Notes: generated by a model from the letters alone, not told the origin. Counted from the first letter of the stretch, positions 16,729 through 27,614 are shown. The stretch is 49,554 nucleotides of DNA from Holosporaceae bacterium (GCA_031288225.1 JAITRU010000010.1:1-49554); one strand, 5' to 3'. Made by a program: numbers and translations.

Positions 16729-19451
16729 ATTTTTCCCTCATTTAGAACCGTTGATATTTTCCAACATCTTTCGCATTTTTCTCCTTTTGCAACTTCCACG
16801 ACAACACCAACGTCTGCAATGTCACTGCTGATGAATGCTGTGGAAGGAATTGAAATGTTTTGCAATATTTTTGCGGCAGAAGTTATGGAAATTTCAGACC
16901 AAAAATCTTCGTCAATTATTGGTATAATGGAACATGGATCGAAGATTGTCACACTAGCCTGCAAGCTCGATCCCAGGCGTTTCTCCTGCCTTGCAATTTC
17001 CAACGCAGTTGTGACTAATTTTCTGATTTCCCGAATTTTATTGATTTTCTCGCCCAAATCTGCATTGCGCCATTGTGGATTAATGGGCAAAAATCTTTCC
17101 AAATGTATGCTCTGCGCTGCGGACGGTTGAATTCTACTCAACCACGCCTCCTCGGCAGTAAAAACGACGATCGGAGCCAGGCGTCTTATGAGGTATTGAA
17201 ATAATATGTTTAATACTGTACGATAGGACCTACGTTTGTGACTACTTGGTGAATCACAGTAGAGACAATCTTTGCGAATGTCGAAGAAAAACGAGGATAA
17301 ATCACCGGAACAAAAAGTATGCAAGACGGTGAAATATCGATTGATATCGTATCTATCAACACATTCCGTCAGCTCAGCATCGATTTCCGTTAGACGATGC
17401 AGTGCCCATTTTTCAAGATCTGGCAAGCTGCTATGGTCAACGTATTCGGTCTCTTCACAGCCATCCAATGCCCCAAGCATATATCTGATGGAATTACGCA
17501 GTTTTCTATAAACATCTTCCAACTGCTTCAGGATATTCAGCCCCAGCTTAAGGTCTTGTGTAAAATCGCTACTTGCAACCCACATTCTAAAAATGTCTGC
17601 ACCACAATTGTCCACCACCTGATCCAATGTGACGGTGTTTCCCAGTGACTTTGACATTTTTCTACCGTGTTCATCAACGATGAATCCGTGAGTGAGCACC
17701 GTCTTGAACGGAGAGTTGTTGTAAATTCCGCAGGAATTCAATAGAGAATGCTGAAACCAGCCCCGGTGTTGATCTGAACCTTCCAGGTACAAATCCGACT
17801 GCAGAGATTTATTTCCCTTCCTAATGACATAGGAATGAGTTGAAGCGCTTTCAAACCATACATCCATGGTATCCATGATTTGTTCATAGTCCTCTGCTCT
17901 ATACTTATTCCCAAGAAAAAATTGTGAACCTCGAGAAAACCATGCATTGGCGCCTTCTTTCGCAAATACATCGGCAACGCCGTAAATAATATCCGGATCC
18001 CGTAGCGGCTCTCCGGTTTCTTTGTGCACAAACAGTGGCATTGGTACTCCCCAAATTCTTTGGCGTGATAGGCACCAATCGCCTCGATTTTCTATGAAAG
18101 AACGAATGCGATTGTAACCCTGTTTTGGTATCCAATTCACTTTTTCTACTTCTTCAAGAGCTTTTTTGCGTAGTCCAGTATCGTCCATGCTGATGAACCA
18201 CTGGGGTGTGGTTCTGTATATGAGAGGAGCCTTTGATCTCCAGGAATGAGGATAGCTGTGCGTGATGACACTACTGTGGAGCAAAGCACCGGCATTTCTG
18301 AGATATTGCAACAATTCTTCTTCCACCATGAACACATGTTTTCCGGCGAATAGTGGAACATGCGGATAATACAGCCCATCACCACCGACTGTTTGTGGTA
18401 CGGCGATACCAAATTTTTTACAGATGTAGAAATCATCGGCACCATGTTCCGGAGCCGTATGCACTAGTCCAGTTCCAGTTTCAATGTCTACATGCTTGCC
18501 ATCTAACAGTGATACAGCAAAATCATAGCCATGCTCATATAAAGGATGATGACAGACGGCATCGTCTAGAAGTTTTCCTTCAAACTCCTTGATTACCTTT
18601 GAGACTACGTTGGTTTCCGATGAAAATTTTCCCACCAGATCCTTGCCAACGATTATTTTCCCATGCTCCGCTGTCTCCAACAAACAGTATACAATATCGC
18701 TGCGATAGGAAATTGCTCGGTTCCCAGGCAAAGACCAGGGAGTTGTCGTCCATATCACGCAGCTTGCATTTTCCAGAAAATCGGCTCCAGTACTTTTTAT
18801 TTTGAACGCCACATATATGCTGGTGGATTTTTTATCCATGTACTCTATTTCGGCATCTGCAAGTGCTGTTTGCTCCACTACAGACCAAAACACCGGGCGC
18901 TCTCCCCGATATAAAGTTCCATCAACGATGAATTTTCCGGCTATCCTCACCACATCTGATTCGGCTTCTCGACTCATGGTTAAATATGGATTGCGCCAAT
19001 CTCCACTTATCCCAAGCCGTTTAAAACCATTGCGTTGTACATCAATCCAGTATTCGGCAAATTCTTTACACATATTTCTAAAGTCAGCAACGGGAATGGC
19101 ATTTTTGTCAACGCCCTTTTCCCGCAGTTGTTCCTCTACCTTCCATTCAATGGGTAGGCCATGGCAATCCCAGCCGGGCACAAAGGGAGCATCGAACCCC
19201 TGCATTTGTTTCATGCGAACAGTGATGTCCTTCAGTACTTTGTTCATGGCTGTCCCGGCGTGGGGAGTACCATTTGAAAAGGGGGGACCATCGTGCAATA
19301 TAAATTTCGCACATTCATTTGAAGCAGCGCGCAGCTTTGTATAAATATCAATATCTTCCCAAAATTTTAGCAACTCCGACTCTTTCTGCAACAAATTTGC
19401 ACGCATCTGAAAGGTTGTTTTTGGCAAAAATATCGTGCTTTTAAAATCCAT
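16689..19451 (-). CDS. ileS: Isoleucyl-tRNA synthetase
   Basis: Class I synthetase charging tRNA-Ile, 920 aa from ATG 19451, which has GAGGTGG just upstream. The HIGH-type motif is GPPFSNGTPHAG (Pro63-His-Ala-Gly66), and KMSKS is at about 598-602. The CP1 editing domain lies between them (GTGLVHTAPEHGADD is its signature). The C-terminus ends in a cysteine zinc knuckle (CERCW...CERC), the bacterial IleS1 type. It leads the minus-strand run into lspA. A 113-bp gap separates it from rplS. Confidence 0.97.
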   Translation of the reverse strand: MDFKSTIFLPKTTFQMRANLLQKESELLKFWEDIDIYTKLRAASNECAKFILHDGPPFSNGTPHAGTAMNKVLKDITVRMKQMQGFDAPFVPGWDCHGLPIEWKVEEQLREKGVDKNAIPVADFRNMCKEFAEYWIDVQRNGFKRLGISGDWRNPYLTMSREAESDVVRIAGKFIVDGTLYRGERPVFWSVVEQTALADAEIEYMDKKSTSIYVAFKIKSTGADFLENASCVIWTTTPWSLPGNRAISYRSDIVYCLLETAEHGKIIVGKDLVGKFSSETNVVSKVIKEFEGKLLDDAVCHHPLYEHGYDFAVSLLDGKHVDIETGTGLVHTAPEHGADDFYICKKFGIAVPQTVGGDGLYYPHVPLFAGKHVFMVEEELLQYLRNAGALLHSSVITHSYPHSWRSKAPLIYRTTPQWFISMDDTGLRKKALEEVEKVNWIPKQGYNRIRSFIENRGDWCLSRQRIWGVPMPLFVHKETGEPLRDPDIIYGVADVFAKEGANAWFSRGSQFFLGNKYRAEDYEQIMDTMDVWFESASTHSYVIRKGNKSLQSDLYLEGSDQHRGWFQHSLLNSCGIYNNSPFKTVLTHGFIVDEHGRKMSKSLGNTVTLDQVVDNCGADIFRMWVASSDFTQDLKLGLNILKQLEDVYRKLRNSIRYMLGALDGCEETEYVDHSSLPDLEKWALHRLTEIDAELTECVDRYDINRYFTVLHTFCSGDLSSFFFDIRKDCLYCDSPSSHKRRSYRTVLNILFQYLIRRLAPIVVFTAEEAWLSRIQPSAAQSIHLERFLPINPQWRNADLGEKINKIREIRKLVTTALEIARQEKRLGSSLQASVTIFDPCSIIPIIDEDFWSEISITSAAKILQNISIPSTAFISSDIADVGVVVEVAKGEKCERCWKISTVLNEGKICERCRMVLANGN

Positions 19452-19564
19452 GACCCACCTCAATTTTTAGGCGCTAATTTTTCCTGAAAATAAAACACCG
19501 ATCACCTGTCCAGTGAAATCCTTCCACCACACACAGCACATTAAGTTTATGCTGCAGAAAACAG

Positions 19565-19945
19565 CTATTTGGCAGTTTTAGAGGAAGTATATGTATTTTT
19601 TTCGCTAATGCGAGCTGCCTTACCGACTCGACTGCGTAGATAATACAGCTTCGCGCGGCGCACAGCACCTTGCCGCATGACTTCTATAACTATGTTGGGA
19701 GAATACAGCGGGAACACTCTCTCAACACCCTCACCAAAGGAAATTTTTCGGACAGTAACGGACGACCCCATTCCACGATTGCGGCGAGCTATGCACACAC
19801 CTTCAAAGGATTGCATTCTTTCCTTTTCGCCATCAAGGACTTTGATGCGCACATTCAGAGTATCTCCGGGGGCGAAACGTGGAATAGATTTGTTTGCCAA
19901 CAATTTTTCCTGCTCTTTTTTTTCAAAATTCTGCAATATATTCAT
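19565..19945 (-). CDS. rplS: 50S ribosomal protein L19
   Basis: Ribosomal protein at the 30S-50S interface. 126 aa; the family signatures [29 protein letters not shown] and [11 protein letters not shown] are all present, followed by the basic RRAKLYYLR segment. The usual partners rpsP, rimM and trmD are not adjacent on either side, so the common rpsP-rimM-trmD-rplS operon has been broken up here. Confidence 0.97.
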   Translation of the reverse strand: MNILQNFEKKEQEKLLANKSIPRFAPGDTLNVRIKVLDGEKERMQSFEGVCIARRNRGMGSSVTVRKISFGEGVERVFPLYSPNIVIEVMRQGAVRRAKLYYLRSRVGKAARISEKNTYTSSKTAK

Positions 19946-20298
19946 GTTTTAAATTCCCAACCAATACGGAAACTTGCAATGCCACGTTCCCAGCCTTTTC
20001 ATTAACCACAAAACCCTCACCCCGCATGCAGCATTTTTTTGCCTGCACCAGGCTACAAACCTGGTCATCATAGCAGAAATGCCACGATGAATTCAACTGT
20101 AATTCTGAATTTATAGGTCAAGTTGACGGAAAAATATAGGATTCATATCTTAAAAAATTGTTTTGTATTTCATGCCAAGCTATTGCTTTAAAATGTTATA
20201 GGCATTAACCTTGTTGAAGTTTGTGGAGTTAATTCCGTTTAGAGATATAGCAAGTAAGGCCATTCATCCTAGTAGCTAGGGTAATTCTGGAGTTTTTT
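19946..20298. other. Divergent intergenic region between rplS and gatA
   Basis: 353 bp between two divergent starts, expected to hold a promoter in each direction. The gatA-side promoter is listed separately. A 6-bp dyad ACCAGG/CCTGGT with a 7-bp loop lies at 20047-20065, on the rplS leader side. No gene or RNA was recognised. Confidence 0.5.
20123..20151 (+). promoter_or_regulatory. Candidate sigma-70 promoter of gatA-gatB
   Basis: TTGACG (20123-20128), 17-bp spacer, TATCTT (20146-20151): a 5/6 match at -35 and 4/6 at -10. It lies about 150 bp before gatA, with no other gene between. Confidence 0.5.
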
Positions 20299-21759
20299 AT
20301 GCATAGACTTTCCCTCTTTGATACGAAGAAAGCGCTTTTGGAGAGGAAATTTTCCAGCGTCGAGTTGACGCAATGTTTTCTGGAACGGATGGAGAAGCAC
20401 AGGGATCTGAATGCTTTTATAACCGTGTGCGCCGATGAAGCGCTGGAAGCAGCTCGGCAATCTGATATAAAAATATCCGCAGGTTCTGCCGGTGAATTGG
20501 AAGGCATTCCTTTGGCCATCAAGGATCTGTTCCTGACGAAGGGCATAAGGACCACGGCAGGTTCAAAAATGCTGCATAATTTCGTTCCACCCTATGAATC
20601 GACTGTTACCCGGAAATTATTGGATGCTGGAGCTGTATTCCTCGGTAAAGCAAACATGGATGAATTTGCCATGGGTTCTGCTAACATCACCAGTTATTAT
20701 GGTCGTGTAATAAATCCATGGAGTTGCGGCAACAAAAAGCTCGTGCCTGGCGGATCGTCCGGCGGTTCTGCCGCTGCCGTTGCTGGGCACCTCTGCGTAG
20801 CTGCAACGGCTTCGGATACCGGCGGATCCATTCGGCAGCCAGCGGCTTTTTGCGGATTGGTAGGACTGAAACCAACCTACGGAAGATGTTCTAGATACGG
20901 CATGGTTGCCTTTGCATCATCGCTGGATCAGGCTGGTCCAATTGCAAAAACCGTGAAAGACGCAGCAATATTCCTTAGGGTAATTTCTGGCTATGATCCG
21001 AAAGATTCCACCTCAGCGCCGGAACCTATCGCGGACTTTGAATCCTTTGCCGGGAAATCAATTGCTGGAATGAAGATCGGTATTCCCAGGGAATATTCTA
21101 TAGATGGGATGTCCAATGATGTGAGCGATGCATGGCAGTTTGGCATTGATATAATGCGCAATGCCGGAGCAGAAATCGTTGATGTATCACTTCCTCACAC
21201 GAAACATGCTCTGCCTACCTATTACATCATAAGTCCGGCCGAAGCATCTGCAAATTTGGCGCGCTACGATGGAGTCAGGTACGGATTTCGAGCCGAGGGC
21301 GCGAAATCGTTGAATGAAATGTATAAAAAAACTCGCCAAGAAGGATTTGGAGCTGAAGTAAAAAGAAGAATACTAGTGGGAACCTACGTATTATCAGCCG
21401 GCTATTATGATGCCTATTATCTGAAGGCACTAAAGGTTCGGGAACTTATAAAGAAGGATTTTGCAGATGCTTTTGGGCGCGTAGATATGCTGTTAATGCC
21501 CACAACTCCCCACGGCGCATTCGCCTTTGGCGAAGAACCCGACGATCCTGTCAGCATGTATCTGAATGACATATTTACAGTTACAGCCAATATGGCGGAG
21601 CTTCCTGGTATATCCGTTCCAATTTGCCTCGACAATCTCCATCGACCGTTGGGATTACAGCTGATGGCTCCGAAATTTCGGGAAGATTTGCTAATTCAGG
21701 GAGGATATATCCTTGAGCAAAGCGCCAATTTCCCAATTCTGGACGAAATAGAGGGATAA
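20299..21759 (+). CDS. gatA: Asp-tRNA(Asn)/Glu-tRNA(Gln) amidotransferase subunit A
   Basis: Amidase subunit of the GatCAB complex, which turns Glu-tRNA(Gln) into Gln-tRNA(Gln), and often also Asp-tRNA(Asn). The amidase-signature triad is intact: Lys75 (AIKDLF), Ser153 ([10 protein letters not shown]) and Ser177 ([11 protein letters not shown]). Length is 486 aa. A TGGAG ribosome site precedes the ATG. gatB follows 4 bp after the stop. gatC, which usually comes first, is not in this window, so it must lie elsewhere in the genome. Confidence 0.97.
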   Translation: MHRLSLFDTKKALLERKFSSVELTQCFLERMEKHRDLNAFITVCADEALEAARQSDIKISAGSAGELEGIPLAIKDLFLTKGIRTTAGSKMLHNFVPPYESTVTRKLLDAGAVFLGKANMDEFAMGSANITSYYGRVINPWSCGNKKLVPGGSSGGSAAAVAGHLCVAATASDTGGSIRQPAAFCGLVGLKPTYGRCSRYGMVAFASSLDQAGPIAKTVKDAAIFLRVISGYDPKDSTSAPEPIADFESFAGKSIAGMKIGIPREYSIDGMSNDVSDAWQFGIDIMRNAGAEIVDVSLPHTKHALPTYYIISPAEASANLARYDGVRYGFRAEGAKSLNEMYKKTRQEGFGAEVKRRILVGTYVLSAGYYDAYYLKALKVRELIKKDFADAFGRVDMLLMPTTPHGAFAFGEEPDDPVSMYLNDIFTVTANMAELPGISVPICLDNLHRPLGLQLMAPKFREDLLIQGGYILEQSANFPILDEIEG

Positions 21760-21763
21760 CTTT

Positions 21764-23236
21764 ATGCAGTATGTACAAACATCTAGCGGAGTCTGGGAAG
21801 TTGTAATAGGACTTGAAGTCCACGCCCAGGTCATATCAGAATCAAAATTATTTTCTAGCGCATCAACGAAATTTGGAGTCGGTCCCAATGAAAATGTATC
21901 ATTCGTAGATGCAGCTCTGCCAGGAGTGCTGCCGGTTGCAAATTCTTTTTGCATTGATCAGGCCATTAAAACTGGACTCGGGCTCAATGGAAATATAAAT
22001 TTGGTTTCGCGTTTCGACAGAAAAAACTATTTTTACGCTGATTTGCCGCAGGGATATCAGATATCCCAATATGATCACCCCATCATCAGCGGTGGCTATG
22101 TGGAAATTGAAACCAAAGACGGTCTTAAAAAAATAAACCTTGAGCGTATTCACCTGGAGCAGGATGCGGGGAAAAGCATGCATGATCAGCACCCAACTCA
22201 ATCCTATATCGATTTAAATAGGTCCGGCATTGCGCTCATGGAAATTGTGACAAAGCCTGACATGAGAAATGCGGCGGAAGTTTCAGCATTTTTGCATCAA
22301 TTGCGTTCCATTTTGAGATATCTCAAGACCTGCGATGGTAACATGGATGAAGGAAGTATGCGGGCAGACGTCAATGTTTCGCTTCATCGTCCGGAGGATC
22401 CTTTCGGAACTCGGGTAGAAATTAAAAATGTAAATTCCATAAAATTCATGATGTCAGCCATAGATTTCGAAGTAAATCGTCAGGTTGAAATCCTGGAATC
22501 CGGAGGGATCATCGATCAGGAAACGAGATTATTCGATGCTGCTTCGGGCAAAACCTTTGTAATGAGATCCAAGGAAGATGCCCAGGATTACCGATACTTT
22601 CCGGAACCGGACTTGCCTCCGCTTGTGCTGCAACAGTCCAGGGTTGATGCAATTCGCGCCACTATTCCGGAATTGCCAATGGCAAAAGTGCGAAGATTTC
22701 AGCAGAATTTTGGACTTTCCCACTACGATGCCAGCACGATTGCATCGGAAGCGGAAATCGCTAATTTTTACGAAGAAGCACTGGCTGTTGGCTCCATGAA
22801 CGTCGATAGGGATTTTGCAAAATTGTTGGCCAATTGGCTGGTGGTGGAGTTGTTTTCACTGCTAAATAAGGAAGGTTTGAGTATCTGCAGTGGCAAGGTA
22901 TCTGCAGAAAACTTTGGAAAATTGGTGATGCTCATAAAAACCAATGTCATATCCGGCAAAATTGCCAAAGAAGTGCTGGCTATGATGTGGGAAACTGGGA
23001 AATTGCCGGCAGACATAGTCAAGGAACAGGGATTAAAACAAATCACATCTACGGATACCATAGAATCTGCTTTGCGGGAAGTGCTTGCGGAAAATGCGGA
23101 TAAGGTTGCAGAGTACAAAAGTGGAAAAGATAAATTGTTTGGTTTTTTTGTGGGACAGGCCATGAAAAAAATGCAAGGAAAAGCAAATCCACAGGTATTA
23201 AACGATGTTTTGAAAAGGTTATTATTATCCGAATAA
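21764..23236 (+). CDS. gatB: Asp-tRNA(Asn)/Glu-tRNA(Gln) amidotransferase subunit B
   Basis: Kinase and tRNA-binding subunit of GatCAB: activates the misacylated tRNA with ATP before amidation. The N-terminal cradle carries the signatures [10 protein letters not shown] (near 13-22), [19 protein letters not shown] and EDAGKS-type [10 protein letters not shown]. The C-terminal helical and YqeY domains are complete to residue 490. It is coupled to gatA by a 4-bp gap and uses a GAGGGA ribosome site in the end of gatA. A membrane coiled-coil gene follows after 10 bp. Confidence 0.97.
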   Translation: MQYVQTSSGVWEVVIGLEVHAQVISESKLFSSASTKFGVGPNENVSFVDAALPGVLPVANSFCIDQAIKTGLGLNGNINLVSRFDRKNYFYADLPQGYQISQYDHPIISGGYVEIETKDGLKKINLERIHLEQDAGKSMHDQHPTQSYIDLNRSGIALMEIVTKPDMRNAAEVSAFLHQLRSILRYLKTCDGNMDEGSMRADVNVSLHRPEDPFGTRVEIKNVNSIKFMMSAIDFEVNRQVEILESGGIIDQETRLFDAASGKTFVMRSKEDAQDYRYFPEPDLPPLVLQQSRVDAIRATIPELPMAKVRRFQQNFGLSHYDASTIASEAEIANFYEEALAVGSMNVDRDFAKLLANWLVVELFSLLNKEGLSICSGKVSAENFGKLVMLIKTNVISGKIAKEVLAMMWETGKLPADIVKEQGLKQITSTDTIESALREVLAENADKVAEYKSGKDKLFGFFVGQAMKKMQGKANPQVLNDVLKRLLLSE

Positions 23237-23246
23237 GGAAGCCTTC

Positions 23247-23966
23247 GTGAGCAACAATGATCCTGAATCTGGAACCGATGGTAATTGTAGTGACGATATT
23301 ACCAAAGAGCGCAGCTGTGCTTCCAAAGGCTGCAATGCTGGTTCAAAAAGTCATGATGCCGGTTCCAAAAATCGCTCGATGAGTAAGTGGAAAATAATAG
23401 CCATCATTGGTGTAATCACCATAATAATTTTGGTCTGCGCCGTTATCGAGCATTTCTGCAGCGCAAATTATTGTGCAGAATTGAACGGACACAGTGGAAA
23501 AGAAATGCAACGGGCTATGGTCACCAGCCAAAAAGACCACAACAACCAGCAAGAATCATTTTTAGCAAAGCTAAATGAATTACATGCAAAGCTAGATGAG
23601 CTGCAAAGGAAATTGAATGAATTGGCAGATAAAAGCAAAGCGCTCCGTTGTGAACATTGCCACGGCAAAGCAATGCGGAAAAAATGGAAAGTATGGGTAG
23701 CACTGCGCAGCAAACTTGAAGCGGAAGAACCGCTGAAGGAGGAGTTAAAAGCATTTAATGCAGTATTTGCCAGGGACGATGAATTGATAAAATTAGTAGC
23801 GAATTTGGCAAAAAACGCAGACACAGTCGCCGACGAGGAAACCAAAAAAGAAAAAATATTGGATACTTGTAGACAATATTTCAGCAGGATCATACGCCTA
23901 AAGAAGGTAGATAACAATGAGCTGTCAAAAATCTCGGGATATGTTTTGTCATCCACGGAGGATTAA
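23247..23966 (+). CDS. Single-pass membrane coiled-coil protein, mitofilin (Mic60)-like
   Basis: 239 aa. Layout: a hydrophilic Ser/Asn/Gly-rich N-terminal stretch (1-44), one membrane segment (about 48-67), a predicted coiled coil (about 100-133, Leu heptads), and a helical C-terminal domain from about 145. The C-terminal pattern LRSKLEAEEPLKEELKAF and the later Phe-Ser-Arg-Ile-Ile-Arg segment resemble the C-terminal domain of alphaproteobacterial mitofilin-like proteins, which help shape the inner membrane. Those are longer, so this would be a reduced member. It starts with GTG, 10 bp after gatB, with GGAAG upstream. The architecture is clear; the Mic60 link is an eye-level match only. Confidence 0.6.
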   Translation: MSNNDPESGTDGNCSDDITKERSCASKGCNAGSKSHDAGSKNRSMSKWKIIAIIGVITIIILVCAVIEHFCSANYCAELNGHSGKEMQRAMVTSQKDHNNQQESFLAKLNELHAKLDELQRKLNELADKSKALRCEHCHGKAMRKKWKVWVALRSKLEAEEPLKEELKAFNAVFARDDELIKLVANLAKNADTVADEETKKEKILDTCRQYFSRIIRLKKVDNNELSKISGYVLSSTED

Positions 23967-24363
23967 AAAGAAACATGACAAACATGACTTTTGGTACTTT
24001 TGTCTTAGTCCTATAAATGGTGCTGAGTTGTGCGCCGTGGTATGTTGTTTACACATTTTTGGATGGTCCCAAAACGACTAAAAACTTCAAAAGGGTTTAG
24101 TCCATGCGAGTTCATTATAAATTCTTGGAAAAATTCTATGGAACTTTTTAATATTTCACAAGTACCGCACATGTGTTATGCTGTCTCTCAGTGAGCGTCG
24201 GGGTGACATGGGCGCACCATCGCCATGTTGAACAGACAGGAATATGCGAAATTTTTGCGGTGTCTATTAGGAATGCTGTAACATGTGTGTAAAATTTTGC
24301 TAAAAATGTGGATTGTGTTTAGTTAATGAAAAGCGTGATATAGTCGGAAACCGGGAGTTTTTA
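23967..24363. other. Intergenic region before ftsE
   Basis: 397 bp with no convincing gene. Apart from the extended -10 element near its right end (listed separately) I see no strong terminator, repeat or RNA gene. Confidence 0.5.
24336..24344 (+). promoter_or_regulatory. Extended -10 promoter element of ftsE-ftsX
   Basis: TGATATAGT is a TGn plus 5/6 -10 hexamer, 19 bp before the ftsE ATG, which leaves a leader of about 12-13 nt containing the GGGAG ribosome site. No clear -35 box, as is usual for extended -10 promoters. Confidence 0.45.
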
Positions 24364-25074
24364 ATGCATCAGAATGACCCTATTATTTCTTTGCATAAGG
24401 TCATGTTACATTACGGTGATGGTACACCGGTATTCGAGAATGTATCTCTAGCATTGCACAAGCATTCCTTCCATTTTTTAACTGGTCCCAGTGGTTCTGG
24501 AAAAACATCTCTGATGAGATTGTTGTATATGGGAATAAAGCCTTCAGCGGGAACTCTCAGGATTTTTAATCGTGACGTCTCTGAAATTTCTAAAGAAGAG
24601 CTATATCAATTCCGCCAGAAGATAGGTGTGGTATTCCAGGACTACAATCTACTAAATCATTTAAATGTGATTGAGAATGTTGCTCTTCCATTAAAAGTCC
24701 GAGGTGAAAGTGAAAAAAATCGCGAGCAGCAGGCAAAGGAAATCTTGGATTGGGTTGGTCTAGGTAATTGTTTCAATGCTTACCCTGACTCTCTTTCCGG
24801 AGGGCAAAAACAGAGAGTGGCCATAGCTCGTGCCGTCATTTGTCGTCCGGCAATATTGTTGGCCGATGAGCCGACTGGAAATGTTGATGTACAAATTGCC
24901 GATAAGCTCATGAATCTATTCTATGGTATGCATAAAATAGGTACCTGCGTCATTGTTGCAACTCACTATAGGCAGTTTGTTGATACATTTCATTATAACG
25001 AATTAAGCATAGAATCACACAATGTTGTAGCACATAAACACAGCAAAAATGTCATAAAAGAGAGCCTATCTTAG
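24364..25074 (+). CDS. ftsE: Cell-division ABC transporter ATP-binding protein FtsE
   Basis: ATPase of the FtsEX complex, which controls peptidoglycan hydrolases at the division site. Walker A GPSGSGKTS is at 41-49, the ABC signature LSGGQKQRVAIARA and Walker B ILLADEP follow, and the switch His is in VATHYR. From ATG 24364 the protein has 236 aa, a normal length; GGGAG sits 7 bp upstream. An earlier in-frame start would overlap the promoter element and is less likely. ftsX follows after 13 bp. Confidence 0.93.
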   Translation: MHQNDPIISLHKVMLHYGDGTPVFENVSLALHKHSFHFLTGPSGSGKTSLMRLLYMGIKPSAGTLRIFNRDVSEISKEELYQFRQKIGVVFQDYNLLNHLNVIENVALPLKVRGESEKNREQQAKEILDWVGLGNCFNAYPDSLSGGQKQRVAIARAVICRPAILLADEPTGNVDVQIADKLMNLFYGMHKIGTCVIVATHYRQFVDTFHYNELSIESHNVVAHKHSKNVIKESLS

Positions 25075-25087
25075 GGAGGCGTGAACA

Positions 25088-25975
25088 GTGAATTTATCGT
25101 TCGACTTCGATTTTGATTTTAAAGGCGATAAAACAAATGGAATTGTGCCATTTATTATTGGTTTTCTAATGTATTCCGTGACCATTGCGGCCATGAGCTG
25201 TTTTTTTACCAATAGTCTAACATCCGAATGGAGCAGATCCCTCAATGGACGCATGACCATTGAGTTTCAATCAAATGTAGACGGTGTAGACGAAAATCTT
25301 ACCGAAAAACAGAAAGAAGATGTCATCAAAGTCCTTAGGGAAACTCCGGGGATAAAATCTGTAAAACACCTGAAAGAATCCGATATACTAAAGGTGCTGG
25401 AACCCTGGCTGAGCGGTACATCGATCCCGGACGATTTTCCATTTCCGGCAATTTTCGACGTGGAAGTGGATGAAAGTGTGCGCCTTGATCTTTTGCAATT
25501 ATCTGAAAAATTAGCAAAAATATCGCATAGTGTAAAAATACACGACCATGCTAAATGGTATGCTCCCATTATGAAAATTAGTAATGGATTATTTACATTT
25601 GCAATTTTGCTCTCAATTTTGATTTTTGCGACGGTATGCGCCACAATTGTTTTCATAACTAGAAAAACCCTAGGAATGCACGAAAATGTCGTAAGAATTT
25701 TACAACTCATTGGTGCCAACAATGGCTATATAGCCGCGCAATTTAAGCAACATTATCTGCAGATATGCTATAAGTCATCGCTGTTATCATTTATGTTCAG
25801 CTTGCTGACAATCATGGCAACAACCTACGTAACATCTTCCGTTATTTTTAATGTTAATTCGATTGGCTATCTGCTAATATCTCTGGCTGTGACTGTCATT
25901 TCTGTTGGTTTAATAATTATTACTGCCCAGAAGTCCGTCTTGTTTTTCCTTAACAATGATAGATGGGTAGCCTGA
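25088..25975 (+). CDS. ftsX: Cell-division protein FtsX
   Basis: Membrane subunit of FtsEX, 295 aa. One membrane segment near residues 20-40, a periplasmic domain (about 45-155), then three more segments (about 160-185, 225-250 and 260-285): the four-helix FtsX topology. Sequence identity in this family is low, so the call combines topology with the position just after ftsE. The start is GTG with a strong GGGAGG ribosome site 8 bp upstream. The FtsX/MacB-type core (VRILQLIGANNGYIAAQF) is recognisable. Confidence 0.9.
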   Translation: MNLSFDFDFDFKGDKTNGIVPFIIGFLMYSVTIAAMSCFFTNSLTSEWSRSLNGRMTIEFQSNVDGVDENLTEKQKEDVIKVLRETPGIKSVKHLKESDILKVLEPWLSGTSIPDDFPFPAIFDVEVDESVRLDLLQLSEKLAKISHSVKIHDHAKWYAPIMKISNGLFTFAILLSILIFATVCATIVFITRKTLGMHENVVRILQLIGANNGYIAAQFKQHYLQICYKSSLLSFMFSLLTIMATTYVTSSVIFNVNSIGYLLISLAVTVISVGLIIITAQKSVLFFLNNDRWVA

Positions 25976-26033
25976 TGATGTAAGCAATGCTGGTACTGTG
26001 TTCCTGTGTACTTTGTCTTTTACGGTGAATTGA

Positions 26034-27614
26034 ATGTTAAAAAAATGTTTTGATAAAAATGTGTACGAAGGTGCAAAATCATGGCCTTTTGAGGAGGCCA
26101 GGAAGCTGTTAACCCGCAAAAATGTTTTGGAAAAAGGGTATGCCATGCTGGAAACGGGCTATGGCCCTTCCGGATTGCCGCACATCGGTACGTTTGGTGA
26201 AGTTGCCCGTACCACCTATGTACGTCACGCTTTTGAGTGCTTGTCTAGCATAAAAACGAAATTGTTCGCATTTTCGGACGATCTTGATGGGCTGCGCAAA
26301 GTTCCGGACAATATTCCAAACCAGGATATGGTGTCCAAGTACATTGGATATCCGCTAACCAAGGTGCCGGACCCTTTTGGCTGCCACGAAAGTTTTGGCC
26401 ATCACAACAATAGTCGATTGCGAGAATTTCTCGATTCATTTGAGTTTGAGTATGAATTCCAAAGCTCAACCGACTGGTATAGCAGTGGCCGTTTCAACGA
26501 AGTTTTACTAAGCGTGCTGAAACATCACCGGGAAATATTGGAGGTTATGCTGGCAAGCTTACGAGAAGAAAGAGCAGCAACCTACAGTCCATTTCTGCCA
26601 ATTTCTCCGAAAACCGGAAAAGTTTTGCAGGTCAGCATCGAAAAGTACAATGTTGATGCAGGTACAATTTTGTTCAAGGATGAGGATGGTACCTGGATAG
26701 AGCTACCGGTGACGGATGGTAACTGTAAAATGCAATGGAAGGTGGATTGGGCGGCCAGATGGGTAGCCATCGGTGTAGACTACGAGATGTCTGGCAAGGA
26801 TCTCATCGATTCCGTAAAGCTTTCATCGAAAATATGCGAAATTTTGGGAGCAACTCCGCCGGCTGGATTTAGTTACGAACTTTTTTTGGATGAAGAAGGA
26901 AGAAAAATCTCCAAATCCAAAGGCAATGGCATTGGAATGGATGAATGGCTGCGCTATGCTCCACAGGAAAGTTTGGCGAATTTTATGTTTGCATCTCCTC
27001 GGAGCGCAAAAAAGCTGCATTTTGAGGCGATTCCAAGACAAGTTGATGATTATCTATCACATTTGAGGAATTTTGCAACGCAGGAACCTCCAAAGCAGAT
27101 TGATAATCCCGCATGGCACATAAACAACGGTAATCCCCCTGAATGCGAATCGGAGATATCGTTTTCGGTACTGCTTAATTTGGTCAGTGTTTGCAATAGC
27201 GAAGATAGTGATGTTTTGTGGGGATTCATAAAGAAATACAATCCAGAAGCGAGCGCAGAAACCATGCCATTCCTGGATAAATTGGTGCACCACGCCATCA
27301 ATTACTATGAAGATTTTGTTAAAATCCGCAAGGTATTCCACGCACCGTCTGAAAGCGAAAAAACCGCCCTCGCTGATCTTTTGGATAAGCTTCAAGCCCT
27401 GGAATTGGAAGGAACAAGTGTCGATGCAGCAACTATTCAGAGCCTGGTATTTGAAGTGGGGAAATCCCATAATTTTACAGATCTGAAATCATGGTTTGTG
27501 GTCCTCTATCGTCATTTGTTCGGCCAGGAGGACGGTCCGCGCATGGGATCCTTCATTGCTCTATATGGCATCGGAAATACCATTCAATTAATTCGGGAAG
27601 CACTGGCCAGATGA
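26034..27614 (+). CDS. lysS: Lysyl-tRNA synthetase, class I
   Basis: Charges tRNA-Lys. This is the class I enzyme found in archaea, alphaproteobacteria and a few other bacteria, not the class II LysRS of most bacteria. The HIGH motif is GPSGLPHIGTF (near 44-54) and the KMSKS equivalent is GRKISKSKGNG. The C-terminal helical anticodon-binding region is complete. Length is 526 aa, normal for this class. No strong ribosome site is visible before ATG 26034. The next gene overlaps its stop as ATGA. Confidence 0.96.
   Translation: MLKKCFDKNVYEGAKSWPFEEARKLLTRKNVLEKGYAMLETGYGPSGLPHIGTFGEVARTTYVRHAFECLSSIKTKLFAFSDDLDGLRKVPDNIPNQDMVSKYIGYPLTKVPDPFGCHESFGHHNNSRLREFLDSFEFEYEFQSSTDWYSSGRFNEVLLSVLKHHREILEVMLASLREERAATYSPFLPISPKTGKVLQVSIEKYNVDAGTILFKDEDGTWIELPVTDGNCKMQWKVDWAARWVAIGVDYEMSGKDLIDSVKLSSKICEILGATPPAGFSYELFLDEEGRKISKSKGNGIGMDEWLRYAPQESLANFMFASPRSAKKLHFEAIPRQVDDYLSHLRNFATQEPPKQIDNPAWHINNGNPPECESEISFSVLLNLVSVCNSEDSDVLWGFIKKYNPEASAETMPFLDKLVHHAINYYEDFVKIRKVFHAPSESEKTALADLLDKLQALELEGTSVDAATIQSLVFEVGKSHNFTDLKSWFVVLYRHLFGQEDGPRMGSFIALYGIGNTIQLIREALAR

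Noticed and set aside
18802-19344. 180-codon plus-strand frame inside ileS
   Set aside because: Antisense shadow of ileS; low-complexity, no family.
20299-23236. Missing gatC beside gatA-gatB taken as a sign of a defective complex
   Set aside because: gatC is often encoded elsewhere, and GatA and GatB are complete.
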